A stretch of DNA of 64,000 bases. Source: JAOADN01 sp049323795 (GTDB taxonomy: Bacteria; Pseudomonadota; Alphaproteobacteria; Rhodobacterales; Rhodobacteraceae). The position numbers and the translations under genes are program-made. Of the stretch, positions 15,587 to 21,823 are shown one piece after another (position 1 is the stretch's first letter; each line of letters begins with the position of its first letter). The stretch lies in NCBI GenBank assembly GCA_049323795.1, contig JBMOOH010000042.1, positions 21,861-85,860 of the forward strand. The letters run 5' to 3'. Under the pieces are notes generated by a model. It did not search any database, was not told where the DNA came from, and saw only the letters and a program-made list of their open reading frames with translations.

Positions 15587-16519
15587 TCAGCTCAGCACGA
15601 GCGTCCACTGGTCGTTGCCGGCGTTCACCTGCGGCACGAGGTTCAGCGGCCATTCGACGATGCCCTGCGCTTGGGCGAGGCCCGAGGGGCGCTGGATCTG
15701 CGCGAGCGCCGCGTTCAGCGTCACGACCTTGCCGGCGCCGACGCCGTGGGTCAGGACCATCGGCACCGCGGTCTGGGCGAGCGCCAGCGCATAGGGGTTG
15801 AACGTCGTCAGTGCCACCGCCTCGACGGTCGCCGCGATCTTCTCGGCCTTCTGGGTGATGAGCACGCTCTCCGAGCCGATCAGGAAGCGCGTGACCACCT
15901 CGTTGGCGAGATCGAGTTCCAGCGATCTCAGCACGAAGGCCTGGCCGTTCAGGGTGAAGACCGGCGTGTTCGTCTTGGTGGCGACGATCGGCTTCTGCCA
16001 GGCCGTCAGCGTCGGGTTAGCCTGTGCCGCCTCGCCCGGCTGGACGAAGAGGCCGGTGAAGACGAAGGCGATCTTCGGCACCTTCTGGGCTTCCACCTTC
16101 AGCGTTGCGGTGCCGCGCGCGCCGACGATCGCGTATTTGGTATCCTCGACCCAGAAATGCAGGGTTGCGCTCTCGTGGCCGATGCTGACCGGGTTGTAGG
16201 TCACCGAGACGCCGGCGGCGATCGTCTCGGCCACCGCGCAGGCCCTGAGGAGCGGTCCCCAGGCGGGCGGCGTGCCGGCGGTGCCGGAGGCGGCGAGTTC
16301 AACCTCGAACGAGAGCTTCGCATGCACCTCGACCGGCACGGTCGGCTGGGGACCGAGGGTCACCCGTTCCAGCTCGCGGCTGACATCCTGCCCTTCCATG
16401 GGCTGGAGCTGGACGCTCGTCGCGAGGACGGCATTCGCTCCGCCGCTCGGGGCCGCGTCGGTCCCGTAGGCGGCCTCGATTTTCGCAAGCAGCACCTTGC
16501 GGTTCCACTTCAAGGCCAT
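15587..16519 (-). CDS. Phage tail tube (major tail) protein
   Basis: 310 residues beginning MALKWNRKVLLAKIEAAYGT, a typical opening for tail tube proteins of transposable siphophages. Alternating strands predominate (HAKLSFEVELAASGT, SATLHFWVEDTKYAIVGARG, VLRSLELDLANEVVTRFLIG). It is placed between the terminator and small protein upstream and the chaperone downstream. Length and order fit a tube subunit, possibly with an extra C-terminal domain. No tail-sheath gene is present, consistent with a non-contractile tail. Confidence 0.82.
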   Translation of the reverse strand: MALKWNRKVLLAKIEAAYGTDAAPSGGANAVLATSVQLQPMEGQDVSRELERVTLGPQPTVPVEVHAKLSFEVELAASGTAGTPPAWGPLLRACAVAETIAAGVSVTYNPVSIGHESATLHFWVEDTKYAIVGARGTATLKVEAQKVPKIAFVFTGLFVQPGEAAQANPTLTAWQKPIVATKTNTPVFTLNGQAFVLRSLELDLANEVVTRFLIGSESVLITQKAEKIAATVEAVALTTFNPYALALAQTAVPMVLTHGVGAGKVVTLNAALAQIQRPSGLAQAQGIVEWPLNLVPQVNAGNDQWTLVLS

Positions 16520-16520
16520 G

Positions 16521-16649
16521 TCAGCCCTCCTTCACTGCGGGTTTGCGGGGGGGCGCTTCGGGCTCCGGCCGGGCGGGGATCAACTCGCCCTTGTCGTTCA
16601 GGGTGTAGCTCCCGCCGCTCGACGGCAGAGGCTGCGGTTTCTCGGTCAT
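16521..16649 (-). CDS. Very small phage protein (42 aa), unknown
   Basis: Starts MTEKPQPLPSSGGSYTLNDK and ends PRKPAVKEG. It is Pro/Lys/Glu-rich and probably disordered. It fits exactly between the tail terminator stop (2-bp gap) and the tail tube start (1-bp gap). Short, charged ORFs of this kind next to tail tube genes are common in Mu-like siphophages. The function is unknown. Confidence 0.6.
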   Translation of the reverse strand: MTEKPQPLPSSGGSYTLNDKGELIPARPEPEAPPRKPAVKEG

Positions 16650-16651
16650 CG

Positions 16652-17077
16652 TCAGGCTCCTGTCAGGTAGCGGGCGGTTTCCCAGGTCTGGACGTAGATG
16701 CTGACACCGGCGGTCACCGGGCTGCTCTCGCCGGAGACGAGCGCGCAGGGTTCGGCGTAGGGGTCGGGCTCCCATCCGGTCAGCGCAGCCTCGACGGCGG
16801 CCTTGAGGCTGTCGAAAGCTTTGGCCCGTTCGGCGCCCATCGCGTCGTCGTAGTGGCGGATGACGATGCCGGTCAGGAACTGGACGCGCACGCGCTGGCG
16901 GTGGCCGCCAGTGGCGAGCACGTTGGGCTCGGCCGCCTCGCGGTAGGGCATCACGATGGCCGAGCCGCTCTCGACCAGGCCGGCGCGGTCGGCCATCGCC
17001 TCGATATCCTCGGCGATCTCGACCGCGGTCAGGCCCTGGGCACTGGCGAGAAGGCGCGCGACGATCAGCTCGAGCAT
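16652..17077 (-). CDS. Tail terminator protein (Gp37-like)
   Basis: 141 residues starting MLELIVARLLASAQGLTAVE. The length, the N-terminal helix and the acidic beta region (RVRVQFLTGIVIRHYDDAMG) resemble tail terminator/completion proteins that cap the tail tube. It directly follows DUF1320/gp36, the Mu order gp36-gp37. I chose the ATG at 17077 because it overlaps the gp36 stop as TGATG and has GAGGGGG five bases upstream. Two GTG codons just ahead are less likely starts. Confidence 0.7.
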   Translation of the reverse strand: MLELIVARLLASAQGLTAVEIAEDIEAMADRAGLVESGSAIVMPYREAAEPNVLATGGHRQRVRVQFLTGIVIRHYDDAMGAERAKAFDSLKAAVEAALTGWEPDPYAEPCALVSGESSPVTAGVSIYVQTWETARYLTGA

Positions 17078-17499
17078 CACCACCCCCTCAGCCGGTCAGG
17101 GGTGAAGACCTCGGGGGCATGCGAGGAGAGAACCTGTGTGCCCGAAGCCGCAAGCGGCGTGGCGCCGGTGACGACCGGCAGCGCGATCCGGCCGGCGGCG
17201 ACGTCCTTCAGCGCCGCCACCGCATCCTTGTAGTCCTGCGCCACATGGTCGGGCGCGCCGTTGCGATGCAGCATGTAGCGCGCGATCGACACTGCCCAGG
17301 TCCGCACCAGATCCGGGACCGCTGCGAGCGGCACGTCGTACTTCACGCCGACATAGCCGTTGATCAGGTTGTCGGCGTGGACGAGCGCGGCCGCGACCAC
17401 GTCCGGATCGGGGATCAGGTCGCGGTCGCGGTCGGCGATCTGGCGGATCTCCACATCCCCGGCGCGCGTGACCAGGTCGGGGAGCGTGGCGTAGCTCAT
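17077..17499 (-). CDS. Mu gp36-like protein (DUF1320), head-tail connector region
   Basis: 140 residues beginning MSYATLPDLVTRAGDVEIRQ. It matches the DUF1320/gp36 pattern: short start, DRD..IPDPDVVAAAL, ADNLINGYVGVKYDVPL, then PDLVRTWAVSIARYMLHRNG. This family is characteristic of Mu-like phages and supports the prophage identity. It starts within the stop of the Acb2-like gene (ATGA) and ends at the terminator start (TGATG), so the three genes are translationally coupled. Confidence 0.88.
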   Translation of the reverse strand: MSYATLPDLVTRAGDVEIRQIADRDRDLIPDPDVVAAALVHADNLINGYVGVKYDVPLAAVPDLVRTWAVSIARYMLHRNGAPDHVAQDYKDAVAALKDVAAGRIALPVVTGATPLAASGTQVLSSHAPEVFTPDRLRGW

Positions 17500-17744
17500 T
17501 GCCCGTCCTCGGGCAGGGCCACCCGGCCCGGCCGGAAGACCGCGCGGTTCAAGGCCATGAACCCCTTCTCGAGATCGGTCCGCGCGATGCTGAGCCAGCG
17601 CTGGTCGAACATGGCGCTGCTCACCATGTCGTCCATGACGCGCAGGAGGCGCTCCTCGAGCGCCTTGTTCGAATTGACGATGGCGACCGCCTCTTCGGAT
17701 TGCAGCCGGTATCCCGACACCGGCAGGCCGTTGTGCGCGCTCAC
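17496..17744 (-). CDS. Acb2/Tad1-type cyclic-nucleotide sponge (anti-CBASS), putative
   Basis: 82 residues beginning MSAHNGLPVSGYRLQSEEAV. It follows the Acb2 pattern closely: an N-terminal GYR segment, a helix with NSNKALEERL, then FDQRWLSIARTDLEKGFMAL and NRAVFRP. Acb2 hexamers from Pseudomonas transposable phages bind the cyclic di- and trinucleotides made by CBASS and so block abortive defence. The Tyr of GYR (12), a Lys 15 residues on (27) and the Arg of RAV (67) correspond to ligand-binding positions reported for Acb2, as I recall them. It is embedded in the late structural operon next to gp36, with ATGA overlaps on both sides. The family call is by eye; binding activity is inferred. 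Confidence 0.75.
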   Translation of the reverse strand: MSAHNGLPVSGYRLQSEEAVAIVNSNKALEERLLRVMDDMVSSAMFDQRWLSIARTDLEKGFMALNRAVFRPGRVALPEDGQ

Positions 17745-17953
17745 TGGCCAGCCTCCGTCTCGATCTCGTCGGCGATCTCGGCGGGCTGGACCTCATGGAT
17801 GAGGAGGTCATGGGCGTCATGGACGTAGGACTCGCGCGTCTTGCCCGCGGCGACGCGGATCGCCTGCTCGGCAAGTCGCCCGCCTTCCGGATCGACGGGT
17901 ATCACATCGACAGGCCAGCCGTGATTGGCGAAAACCGTTACCTTGGTGGTCAT
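17741..17953 (-). CDS. Small phage protein (70 aa), unknown
   Basis: Starts MTTKVTVFANHGWPVDVIPV and ends EIADEIETEAGQ. The HGWPVDVIPVDP core followed by an acidic tail occurs in short proteins of Mu-like prophages between capsid and tail genes. The ATG at 17953 is the only sensible start; a reading extended upstream to 18121 is basic and low in complexity and is not used. Its stop overlaps the Acb2-like start. Confidence 0.6.
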   Translation of the reverse strand: MTTKVTVFANHGWPVDVIPVDPEGGRLAEQAIRVAAGKTRESYVHDAHDLLIHEVQPAEIADEIETEAGQ

Positions 17954-18169
17954 GATCGGGTAATCCAGTCCTGTTGCGGGTGGCGGTCTCTCCCGCCCGT
18001 CACGGTCTCCTTGCCCCGTCGCATCCGGGTTGCGCCCCCGGCGGCCTACTCGCCCGGCTCCCCGCTCATGCCTTGCTACGGGCCTTACAGAACGGATCGG
18101 CACCGGGCTTTCGCCTGGCATTCCTGGTGCGCGGGCCGACCCTGCGGCCGCCCCGCGCGAGGGGCTCTT
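17954..18169. other. 216-bp gap in the structural operon, no gene recognised
   Basis: The only sizeable gap among tightly packed phage genes. It is GC-rich with several self-complementary stretches. Frames on the minus strand give only Arg/Pro-rich readings, and no Cys-rich Com-like zinc finger is seen. It may hold a structured RNA or a degraded gene; I cannot tell which. Confidence 0.4.
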
Positions 18170-18526
18170 TCAGCCCTTGGCAGCCCCGGCAGCCTTCTTC
18201 GGGCTGCGTGCGGCCGGTGCGACAGCGGTGGGGGCAGCTGCCGACTTCTTCCTCGCGTCCGTCTCGATCGCCGCCAGCCGGGCCTCTGCGGCCTCGGCCC
18301 GCACGATGGCTTCGTCGCGCTCCGCGGCCAGCGCGGTCATCGGGTCCGCTTCCCCGGCGGCACCCGTGGGCGCGTCGGGTTCGGCAACCGCTTCCTCGCC
18401 ATCGAGGACACACGCCGCCTGAAGCATGGCCGCCGTCTCGGGGTCGACATCGATCATGGCGCCCGGCATGCAGAGTTTGTCGCCGATCTTGACCGGGGTG
18501 GCGATCCTGACGCTGATCTTGTCCAT
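18170..18526 (-). CDS. Phage structural-region protein, unknown (118 aa)
   Basis: Starts MDKISVRIATPVKIGDKLCM and ends KSAAAPTAVAPAARSPKKAA followed by GAAKG. The N-terminal 50 residues form a compact beta part (PGAMIDVDPETAAMLQAACV). The middle is a predicted helix (ALAAERDEAIVRAEAAEARL), and the tail is Ala/Lys/Pro-rich. It follows the major capsid gene by 10 bp. It could be a head completion or stabilising protein, but no family is recognised. Confidence 0.6.
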   Translation of the reverse strand: MDKISVRIATPVKIGDKLCMPGAMIDVDPETAAMLQAACVLDGEEAVAEPDAPTGAAGEADPMTALAAERDEAIVRAEAAEARLAAIETDARKKSAAAPTAVAPAARSPKKAAGAAKG

Positions 18527-18536
18527 CGGAACCCCC

Positions 18537-19484
18537 TTACGGCTTGCCGGCGTCGGCGAAGAGAAAGCCGCCCTCGGCGCCGGTGAGGTAGGGCTTGCGC
18601 TCGGTCTTCGTCGGGTAGATCCAGCTGTCGTTCGACCGCTCGAAATAGGGCGCCTCGACCTGCGGATAGCCCGAGAGCTCGTAGGTGTAGCCGAAGGACG
18701 GCACCTGGAAGTTGTCGCCGGTGTCGGGGACATAGGCGAGGATCGCATCGTCGCCCCAGACGTCGCTGGCCTGCGCGGTCTCGGCCGCCGTCTCGGGCAG
18801 GAAGACCGCCTTGCCCACCACGACGCGCTTGAGGTCGAGATAGGCCGCGAGCATCTCGGCCGTGATGCTCTCGCGGCCGGTGTACTTGAACTGGTCCTTG
18901 ATCGCGGCATGGCGGCGGAGCGCGTTGAAGGCCGAGGGGCCGAGGACCAGGGTGTTGGGATAGCGGCCGATGGAACGGCGGATCGCCTCGCGGCCCGCGT
19001 CCATGTCGGCCTGGGGCGTCGAGGCCGCATTCGTCCAGCGCGCGGTGCCGACGAGCGTGAGCTTGTGGTTGACGTCGTAGTTCGCGGTCGCCCTGGCGAG
19101 CTGGGCGCTGTCGTATTCCAGTCCCAGATCGACGACGTTGAGCACCATGTTGATCGCGGCGCGGCCGAGGTCGATGCCGGGAACCGACTGCGCCTCTTCC
19201 TGGTGCTCGATCGGCACGACGCCTTCAAGCGCGTCCTGGACGAGCGAGATCGGGTCAGAGGCATAGCCGTACTGTACGCGGCGCTTGTCGGCGCCGGGTG
19301 CGCGGCGGGTGTTCATCATCCGGAAGGCTTCCTTGCCGAAGCGGATGACGCGCATGGAGCGGTTCGGGACGGTGACGCGCGGGAAGAGCGCAGGCGCCAC
19401 GAACTCCTGGTTGCGATAGCCGCGGGCGTGGGTCGACAGGATCGGGTCGATCACTTGGGCGGTACGGGTATTGACGGGGGCCAT
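18537..19484 (-). CDS. Major capsid protein
   Basis: 315 residues beginning MAPVNTRTAQVIDPILSTHA. The opening and the segments FVAPALFPRVTVPNRSMRVI, LGRAAINMVLNVVDLGLEYD and NTLVLGPSAFNALRRHAAIK match the major capsid proteins of Mu-like siphophages (HK97-fold group). The C-terminus has WIYPTKTERKPYLTGAEGGF. It lies immediately downstream of the protease/scaffold and cement genes, the standard head order. No N-terminal prodomain is obvious. Confidence 0.87.
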   Translation of the reverse strand: MAPVNTRTAQVIDPILSTHARGYRNQEFVAPALFPRVTVPNRSMRVIRFGKEAFRMMNTRRAPGADKRRVQYGYASDPISLVQDALEGVVPIEHQEEAQSVPGIDLGRAAINMVLNVVDLGLEYDSAQLARATANYDVNHKLTLVGTARWTNAASTPQADMDAGREAIRRSIGRYPNTLVLGPSAFNALRRHAAIKDQFKYTGRESITAEMLAAYLDLKRVVVGKAVFLPETAAETAQASDVWGDDAILAYVPDTGDNFQVPSFGYTYELSGYPQVEAPYFERSNDSWIYPTKTERKPYLTGAEGGFLFADAGKP

Positions 19485-19495
19485 GAGGCAGCTCC

Positions 19496-19831
19496 TTAGC
19501 GGATGAGGATGTCGACGAACTCGCCGTCGGCGGCGGCGGTCAGCGCGGTGGCGAAGCTGTTGACGCCGGCGCCGACGGTCTGGACGCCGCCGGCGGCGGC
19601 CGAGACGACCCTGGCGCCCTGGGCGATGGCGCCGACCGCCTTCACCCGGACGACGCCGAGGACCATGACCGGGGCGGGATCGCCGATGACGGTCACCGGG
19701 CTCTTCGCCACGCCAAGGACCACGGCATCGGCGGCGGCAATCTTCGCGCCGTTGTAGCCGACGAGGTCATAGGCGTCGAAAAGGCCGGTGGAGGTGACGG
19801 TGACCGTCAGGGCGTCCTGGAAATACTGCAT
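19496..19831 (-). CDS. Capsid cement/decoration protein (DUF2190-like)
   Basis: 111 residues starting MQYFQDALTVTVTSTGLFDA. A small beta-barrel pattern with Ala/Val-rich turns (VLGVVRVKAVGAIAQGARVV, FATALTAAADGEFVDILIR) typical of lambda D/DUF2190-type capsid stabilisers. It is located between the protease/scaffold and the major capsid gene, as in many siphophages. Function is assigned from pattern and order. Confidence 0.7.
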   Translation of the reverse strand: MQYFQDALTVTVTSTGLFDAYDLVGYNGAKIAAADAVVLGVAKSPVTVIGDPAPVMVLGVVRVKAVGAIAQGARVVSAAAGGVQTVGAGVNSFATALTAAADGEFVDILIR

Positions 19832-19845
19832 CGCTCTGCTCTCCT

Positions 19846-20313
19846 TCAGGAAACGGCGCGCACGGCGTCGAGATAGGCCGTGCCGGGGTGCTGGCGCTGG
19901 TAGTCGAGCGCCTTGGTGTGGGTCTTGAGCCCGGCGGGATCGACCGGCTTGCCGTCGGCGGCGAAGGCCGCGGTCCGGCCGCCCTCGTCGCCGTCCGGCA
20001 GGTCGAGCACGCCGTAACTCACGATCTTCGGCTGGGCTTCGAGGATCCCGCGCAGCGCAGCACCGGGGCTGACCTTCTCGGCACCCTCGGCGAAGGCGAC
20101 GGACGCCTCGCCGGGGAGCGCGTCGAGCAGGCTCACGACCTTGGCCTTGGAGGCGGGCAGAAGCCGTCCCTCGGCGACGAGGCCTTCGGCGAAGGCCACA
20201 TTGTCGGCATGGGCGAGCGCCGCCTCGCGGGCGACGACGCCCTGTTCCCGCGTGGCGATTTCAGCCTCGCGCGCGGCGAACGTTGCGTCTTGGGCTGGAG
20301 TGGTCCTGGTCAC
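19846..20313 (-). CDS. Nested capsid scaffold protein (Mu Z-like), internal GTG start
   Basis: An internal GTG within the protease frame is preceded by AAGGA with 7-nt spacing, a near-ideal ribosome-binding site. It would give a 155-residue protein starting VTRTTPAQDATFAAREAEIA, a long helix followed by the C-terminal domain shared with the protease. Mu makes its scaffold Z from inside gene I in the same way. The protease/scaffold pair is thus probably conserved even though the protease N-terminus is lost. Confidence 0.7.
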   Translation of the reverse strand: MTRTTPAQDATFAAREAEIATREQGVVAREAALAHADNVAFAEGLVAEGRLLPASKAKVVSLLDALPGEASVAFAEGAEKVSPGAALRGILEAQPKIVSYGVLDLPDGDEGGRTAAFAADGKPVDPAGLKTHTKALDYQRQHPGTAYLDAVRAVS

Positions 20314-21183
20314 GGCAGGTTCCTTTTCAGAGGGTCGAGGCGTGGGCTGGAGAGGCGGGGTGGCGCCACCCGCCACATCAGCAGCCGCATAGGCGTCCAT
20401 TTTCATGGTCACCGCCCCATCTGCCGGCTCGAGTTCGGCGGCGACATACCACTTGTGAACCTTGTCCATGCCGTCGAACCTGATCCCGAGCGCGGCCGTG
20501 GAAACCTCTGCAACAGCACCCGTTTTGGCCATCGTCATCTTGTCGTGCGCCTCGCCGTCCCTGACCCTGACACGATCTCCGATCGAGAAACCGGCGGCGG
20601 CGTCACGGACCCGTTCCCTTCCGGTGTCCGCGAAGAGCGGCGCCGTCGGTTCGGCCTCGATCTGGCCGAGCCATTCGATGCGCCAGGACGGCAGCGCCTT
20701 CTCGGTCTCCTCGAGCCCGAACTTCTCGATGAAGAAGTCGCGGAGCGTCCTGAGGATGGAGGCCGTCTCCTCGAGGCCGCGCTCGCCGAAGGCCGCCTCG
20801 AACGTGACATCGGCCTCGCCGGCGAACTTCACCGGCTTCAGACCGGACACGGCGGGGGCGACGGCGCCCAGGAACCCCACATGCTTGGGATACCAGGTGC
20901 CGGGAACCGGGTTGTGGTGCTGGGCCGGCGAGAAGAAGGCCATCGAGACTTTGCGGAAACGCCCCGCCTTCACCATCTCGGCGAACTGCGGCTCGATCTC
21001 GTCGATCTCGGCATAGAGCCGCTCGGCGCCGGCGTCGTAATCGAACCGGCGTACCCAGCCGAAGGCCGGCGCGTCGGTCACGGGATGGCCGACGACGACC
21101 GGGGCGGGGGCCGCTTCGGGATCGTAGGCATCGGCCAGCGCCCTGAGGTCGGCCGCGGAATAGGTGATCGGATCGCCGCCCAT
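19846..21183 (-). CDS. Mu I-type prohead protease with C-terminal scaffold, N-terminally truncated
   Basis: 445 residues as read. The protease part keeps YSAADLRALADAYDPEAAPA, VVVGHPVTDAPAFGWVRRFD and FAEMVKAGRFRKVSMAFFSP, matching Mu gpI family proteins. Residues about 199-256 form a small KOW/SH3-like insert (RVRVRDGEAHDKMTM, FDGMDKVHKWY). The scaffold part begins near residue 291. The family normally has some 10-20 further residues before the MGGDPITYSAADL segment. Here a TAG codon sits directly before the ATG and no Shine-Dalgarno is seen, so the deletion junction appears to lie at 21183/21184. The protease is probably poorly expressed or inactive. Confidence 0.82.
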   Translation of the reverse strand: MGGDPITYSAADLRALADAYDPEAAPAPVVVGHPVTDAPAFGWVRRFDYDAGAERLYAEIDEIEPQFAEMVKAGRFRKVSMAFFSPAQHHNPVPGTWYPKHVGFLGAVAPAVSGLKPVKFAGEADVTFEAAFGERGLEETASILRTLRDFFIEKFGLEETEKALPSWRIEWLGQIEAEPTAPLFADTGRERVRDAAAGFSIGDRVRVRDGEAHDKMTMAKTGAVAEVSTAALGIRFDGMDKVHKWYVAAELEPADGAVTMKMDAYAAADVAGGATPPLQPTPRPSEKEPAVTRTTPAQDATFAAREAEIATREQGVVAREAALAHADNVAFAEGLVAEGRLLPASKAKVVSLLDALPGEASVAFAEGAEKVSPGAALRGILEAQPKIVSYGVLDLPDGDEGGRTAAFAADGKPVDPAGLKTHTKALDYQRQHPGTAYLDAVRAVS

Positions 21184-21418
21184 CTACGTATTTCATATCA
21201 ACATGTTAGCCGATGCTGCCCGATGCGGTTTCTTTGCTGTCCCGATGTCGATCGGATGCGCGGTCGCGGGCCTCAGATCGCTCATTTTTCATCCTTTGAA
21301 TTTCATCGGTGTACACGACTCCGCGTCCTGTTTCTGGTCATTTTCCATTGCCACATCAATGGCTTCTGCCGTCTGGCATGAGAACTCGTGTTAGTGCCAA
21401 AGCTGGCATCCCCCTACA
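21184..21418. repeat. Phage left end (attL) joined to gene I remnant
   Basis: The outer end carries GTGCCAAAGCTGGC (21394-21407) followed by 11 bp ending in CA, the exact inverted counterpart of the left terminus. A weaker match (TGCCGTCTGGCA, near 21368) could be a second site. The inner part is lower in GC and holds a short ORF. It ends where protease homology begins. Confidence 0.8.
21193..21285 (-). CDS. Short ORF (30 codons) at the deletion junction, unknown
   Basis: ATG preceded by AAAGGATGAAAA (good Shine-Dalgarno). The peptide begins MSDLRPATAHPIDIGTAKKP and ends SANMLI. An upstream in-frame peptide ending DAESCTPMKFKG overlaps its ribosome-binding site. It looks like the first part of an early phage gene cut by the internal deletion. 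No family is recognised. Confidence 0.4.
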   Translation of the reverse strand: MSDLRPATAHPIDIGTAKKPHRAASANMLI

Positions 21419-21423
21419 CTGTC
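21419..21423. repeat. 5-bp target-site duplication CTGTC, right copy
   Basis: Identical to 1852-1856 and directly adjacent to the terminal CA of the element. Confidence 0.85.
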
Positions 21424-21694
21424 CTCCCGATTTCGCCCAAGACCGGGCGGGCGCACTGGGCAGAGCAGTCTTCGCGTCCGTCGTCAGTGCTGGCGGACCC
21501 GCGGTGACGGTGGTGATTGCGGCGGGGCAGTCGGCAGAGTCCCTCGGCCCGCCCGGCCCGCCACGATGGCGGGGTGCCGCGGCCATGCGTCTTGCTCGCC
21601 GCACCCTGACCCTCTATGCACGGGCACGGCACATGACCCCGGGCGCAGGTCGTCCACGACGACCAGAGACAGACTGCGTCCGCCGGGTCACCGG
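21424..21694. other. Non-coding GC-rich stretch between prophage and tRNA-Arg
   Basis: The 271 bp carry no convincing gene on either strand. The possible readings are short and Arg/Pro-rich. It presumably includes the tRNA-Arg promoter, though I cannot mark a clear -35/-10. Confidence 0.5.
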
Positions 21695-21770
21695 GGCCCC
21701 GTAGCTCAGGGGATAGAGCGACCGCCTCCTAAGCGGTAGGTCACAGGTTCGAATCCTGTCGGGGCCGCCA
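21695..21770 (+). tRNA. tRNA-Arg(CCT)
   Basis: 76-nt cloverleaf. The acceptor stem pairs GGCCCCG with CGGGGCC, the D arm contains AGCTCAGGGGATAGAGC, anticodon stem ACCGC/GCGGT encloses loop CTCCTAA (anticodon CCT), the T arm is GGTTCGAATCC, and CCA is encoded. It reads AGG codons. Confidence 0.97.
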
Positions 21771-21823
21771 GCGCAGTCGAAGCCGCGGAACCTGCAGGCG
21801 CGCGGGCCCGCCGTCGCCGGGCC

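Larger units (their letters stand above)
1857..21418 (-). mobile_element. Mu-like transposable prophage, internally deleted (19,562 bp)
   Basis: The boundaries are fixed by matching inverted ends, TG...CA termini and a 5-bp direct duplication CTGTC on both sides. The content is Mu-type and siphovirus-like: an I-type protease with nested scaffold, cement protein, major capsid, gp36 (DUF1320), tail terminator, tube, chaperone, tape measure, distal tail proteins, fibres and tailspike, all on the minus strand. Its orientation is phage left end (attL) at 21418 and right end (attR) at 1857. The early region (repressor, transposase A/B, lysis, terminase, portal) is missing. About 235 bp of left-end DNA is joined directly to a protease gene lacking its N-terminus. 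It cannot make particles or transpose by itself, but the ends look intact, so a related transposase could in principle act on it. Rhodobacter phage RcapMu is the known comparison. Confidence 0.9.

Noticed and set aside
17741..18121. A 126-residue reading extending the small phage protein upstream
   Set aside because: The extra N-terminal part is low-complexity and basic. The ATG at 17953 begins a compact conserved-looking protein.
17954..18169. Mu com-like zinc finger gene in the gap
   Set aside because: No pair of CxxC motifs was found in any minus-strand frame.
6901..19484. Gene transfer agent (RcGTA) cluster
   Set aside because: DUF2163-like and NlpC/P60-like genes resemble RcGTA, but the I/Z protease-scaffold, gp36, Acb2-like gene, tailspike and transposon-type ends point to a Mu-like phage.
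1857..21418. IS21-type ends, since the repeated GCCAGCTTTGGCAC motif and TG/CA dinucleotides could belong to an insertion sequence
   Set aside because: No IstA/IstB genes are present. The inverted ends flank Mu-type genes and the 5-bp duplication fits the Mu family. IS21 target duplications vary from 4 to 8 bp, so this alone is not decisive.
1707..21763. A 25-bp direct repeat shared by the 3' halves of tRNA-Lys and tRNA-Arg on both sides of the prophage, as a possible att site
   Set aside because: The shared segment is the T arm, common to many tRNAs. The CTGTC duplication and inverted ends place the real boundaries inside the tRNA interval.
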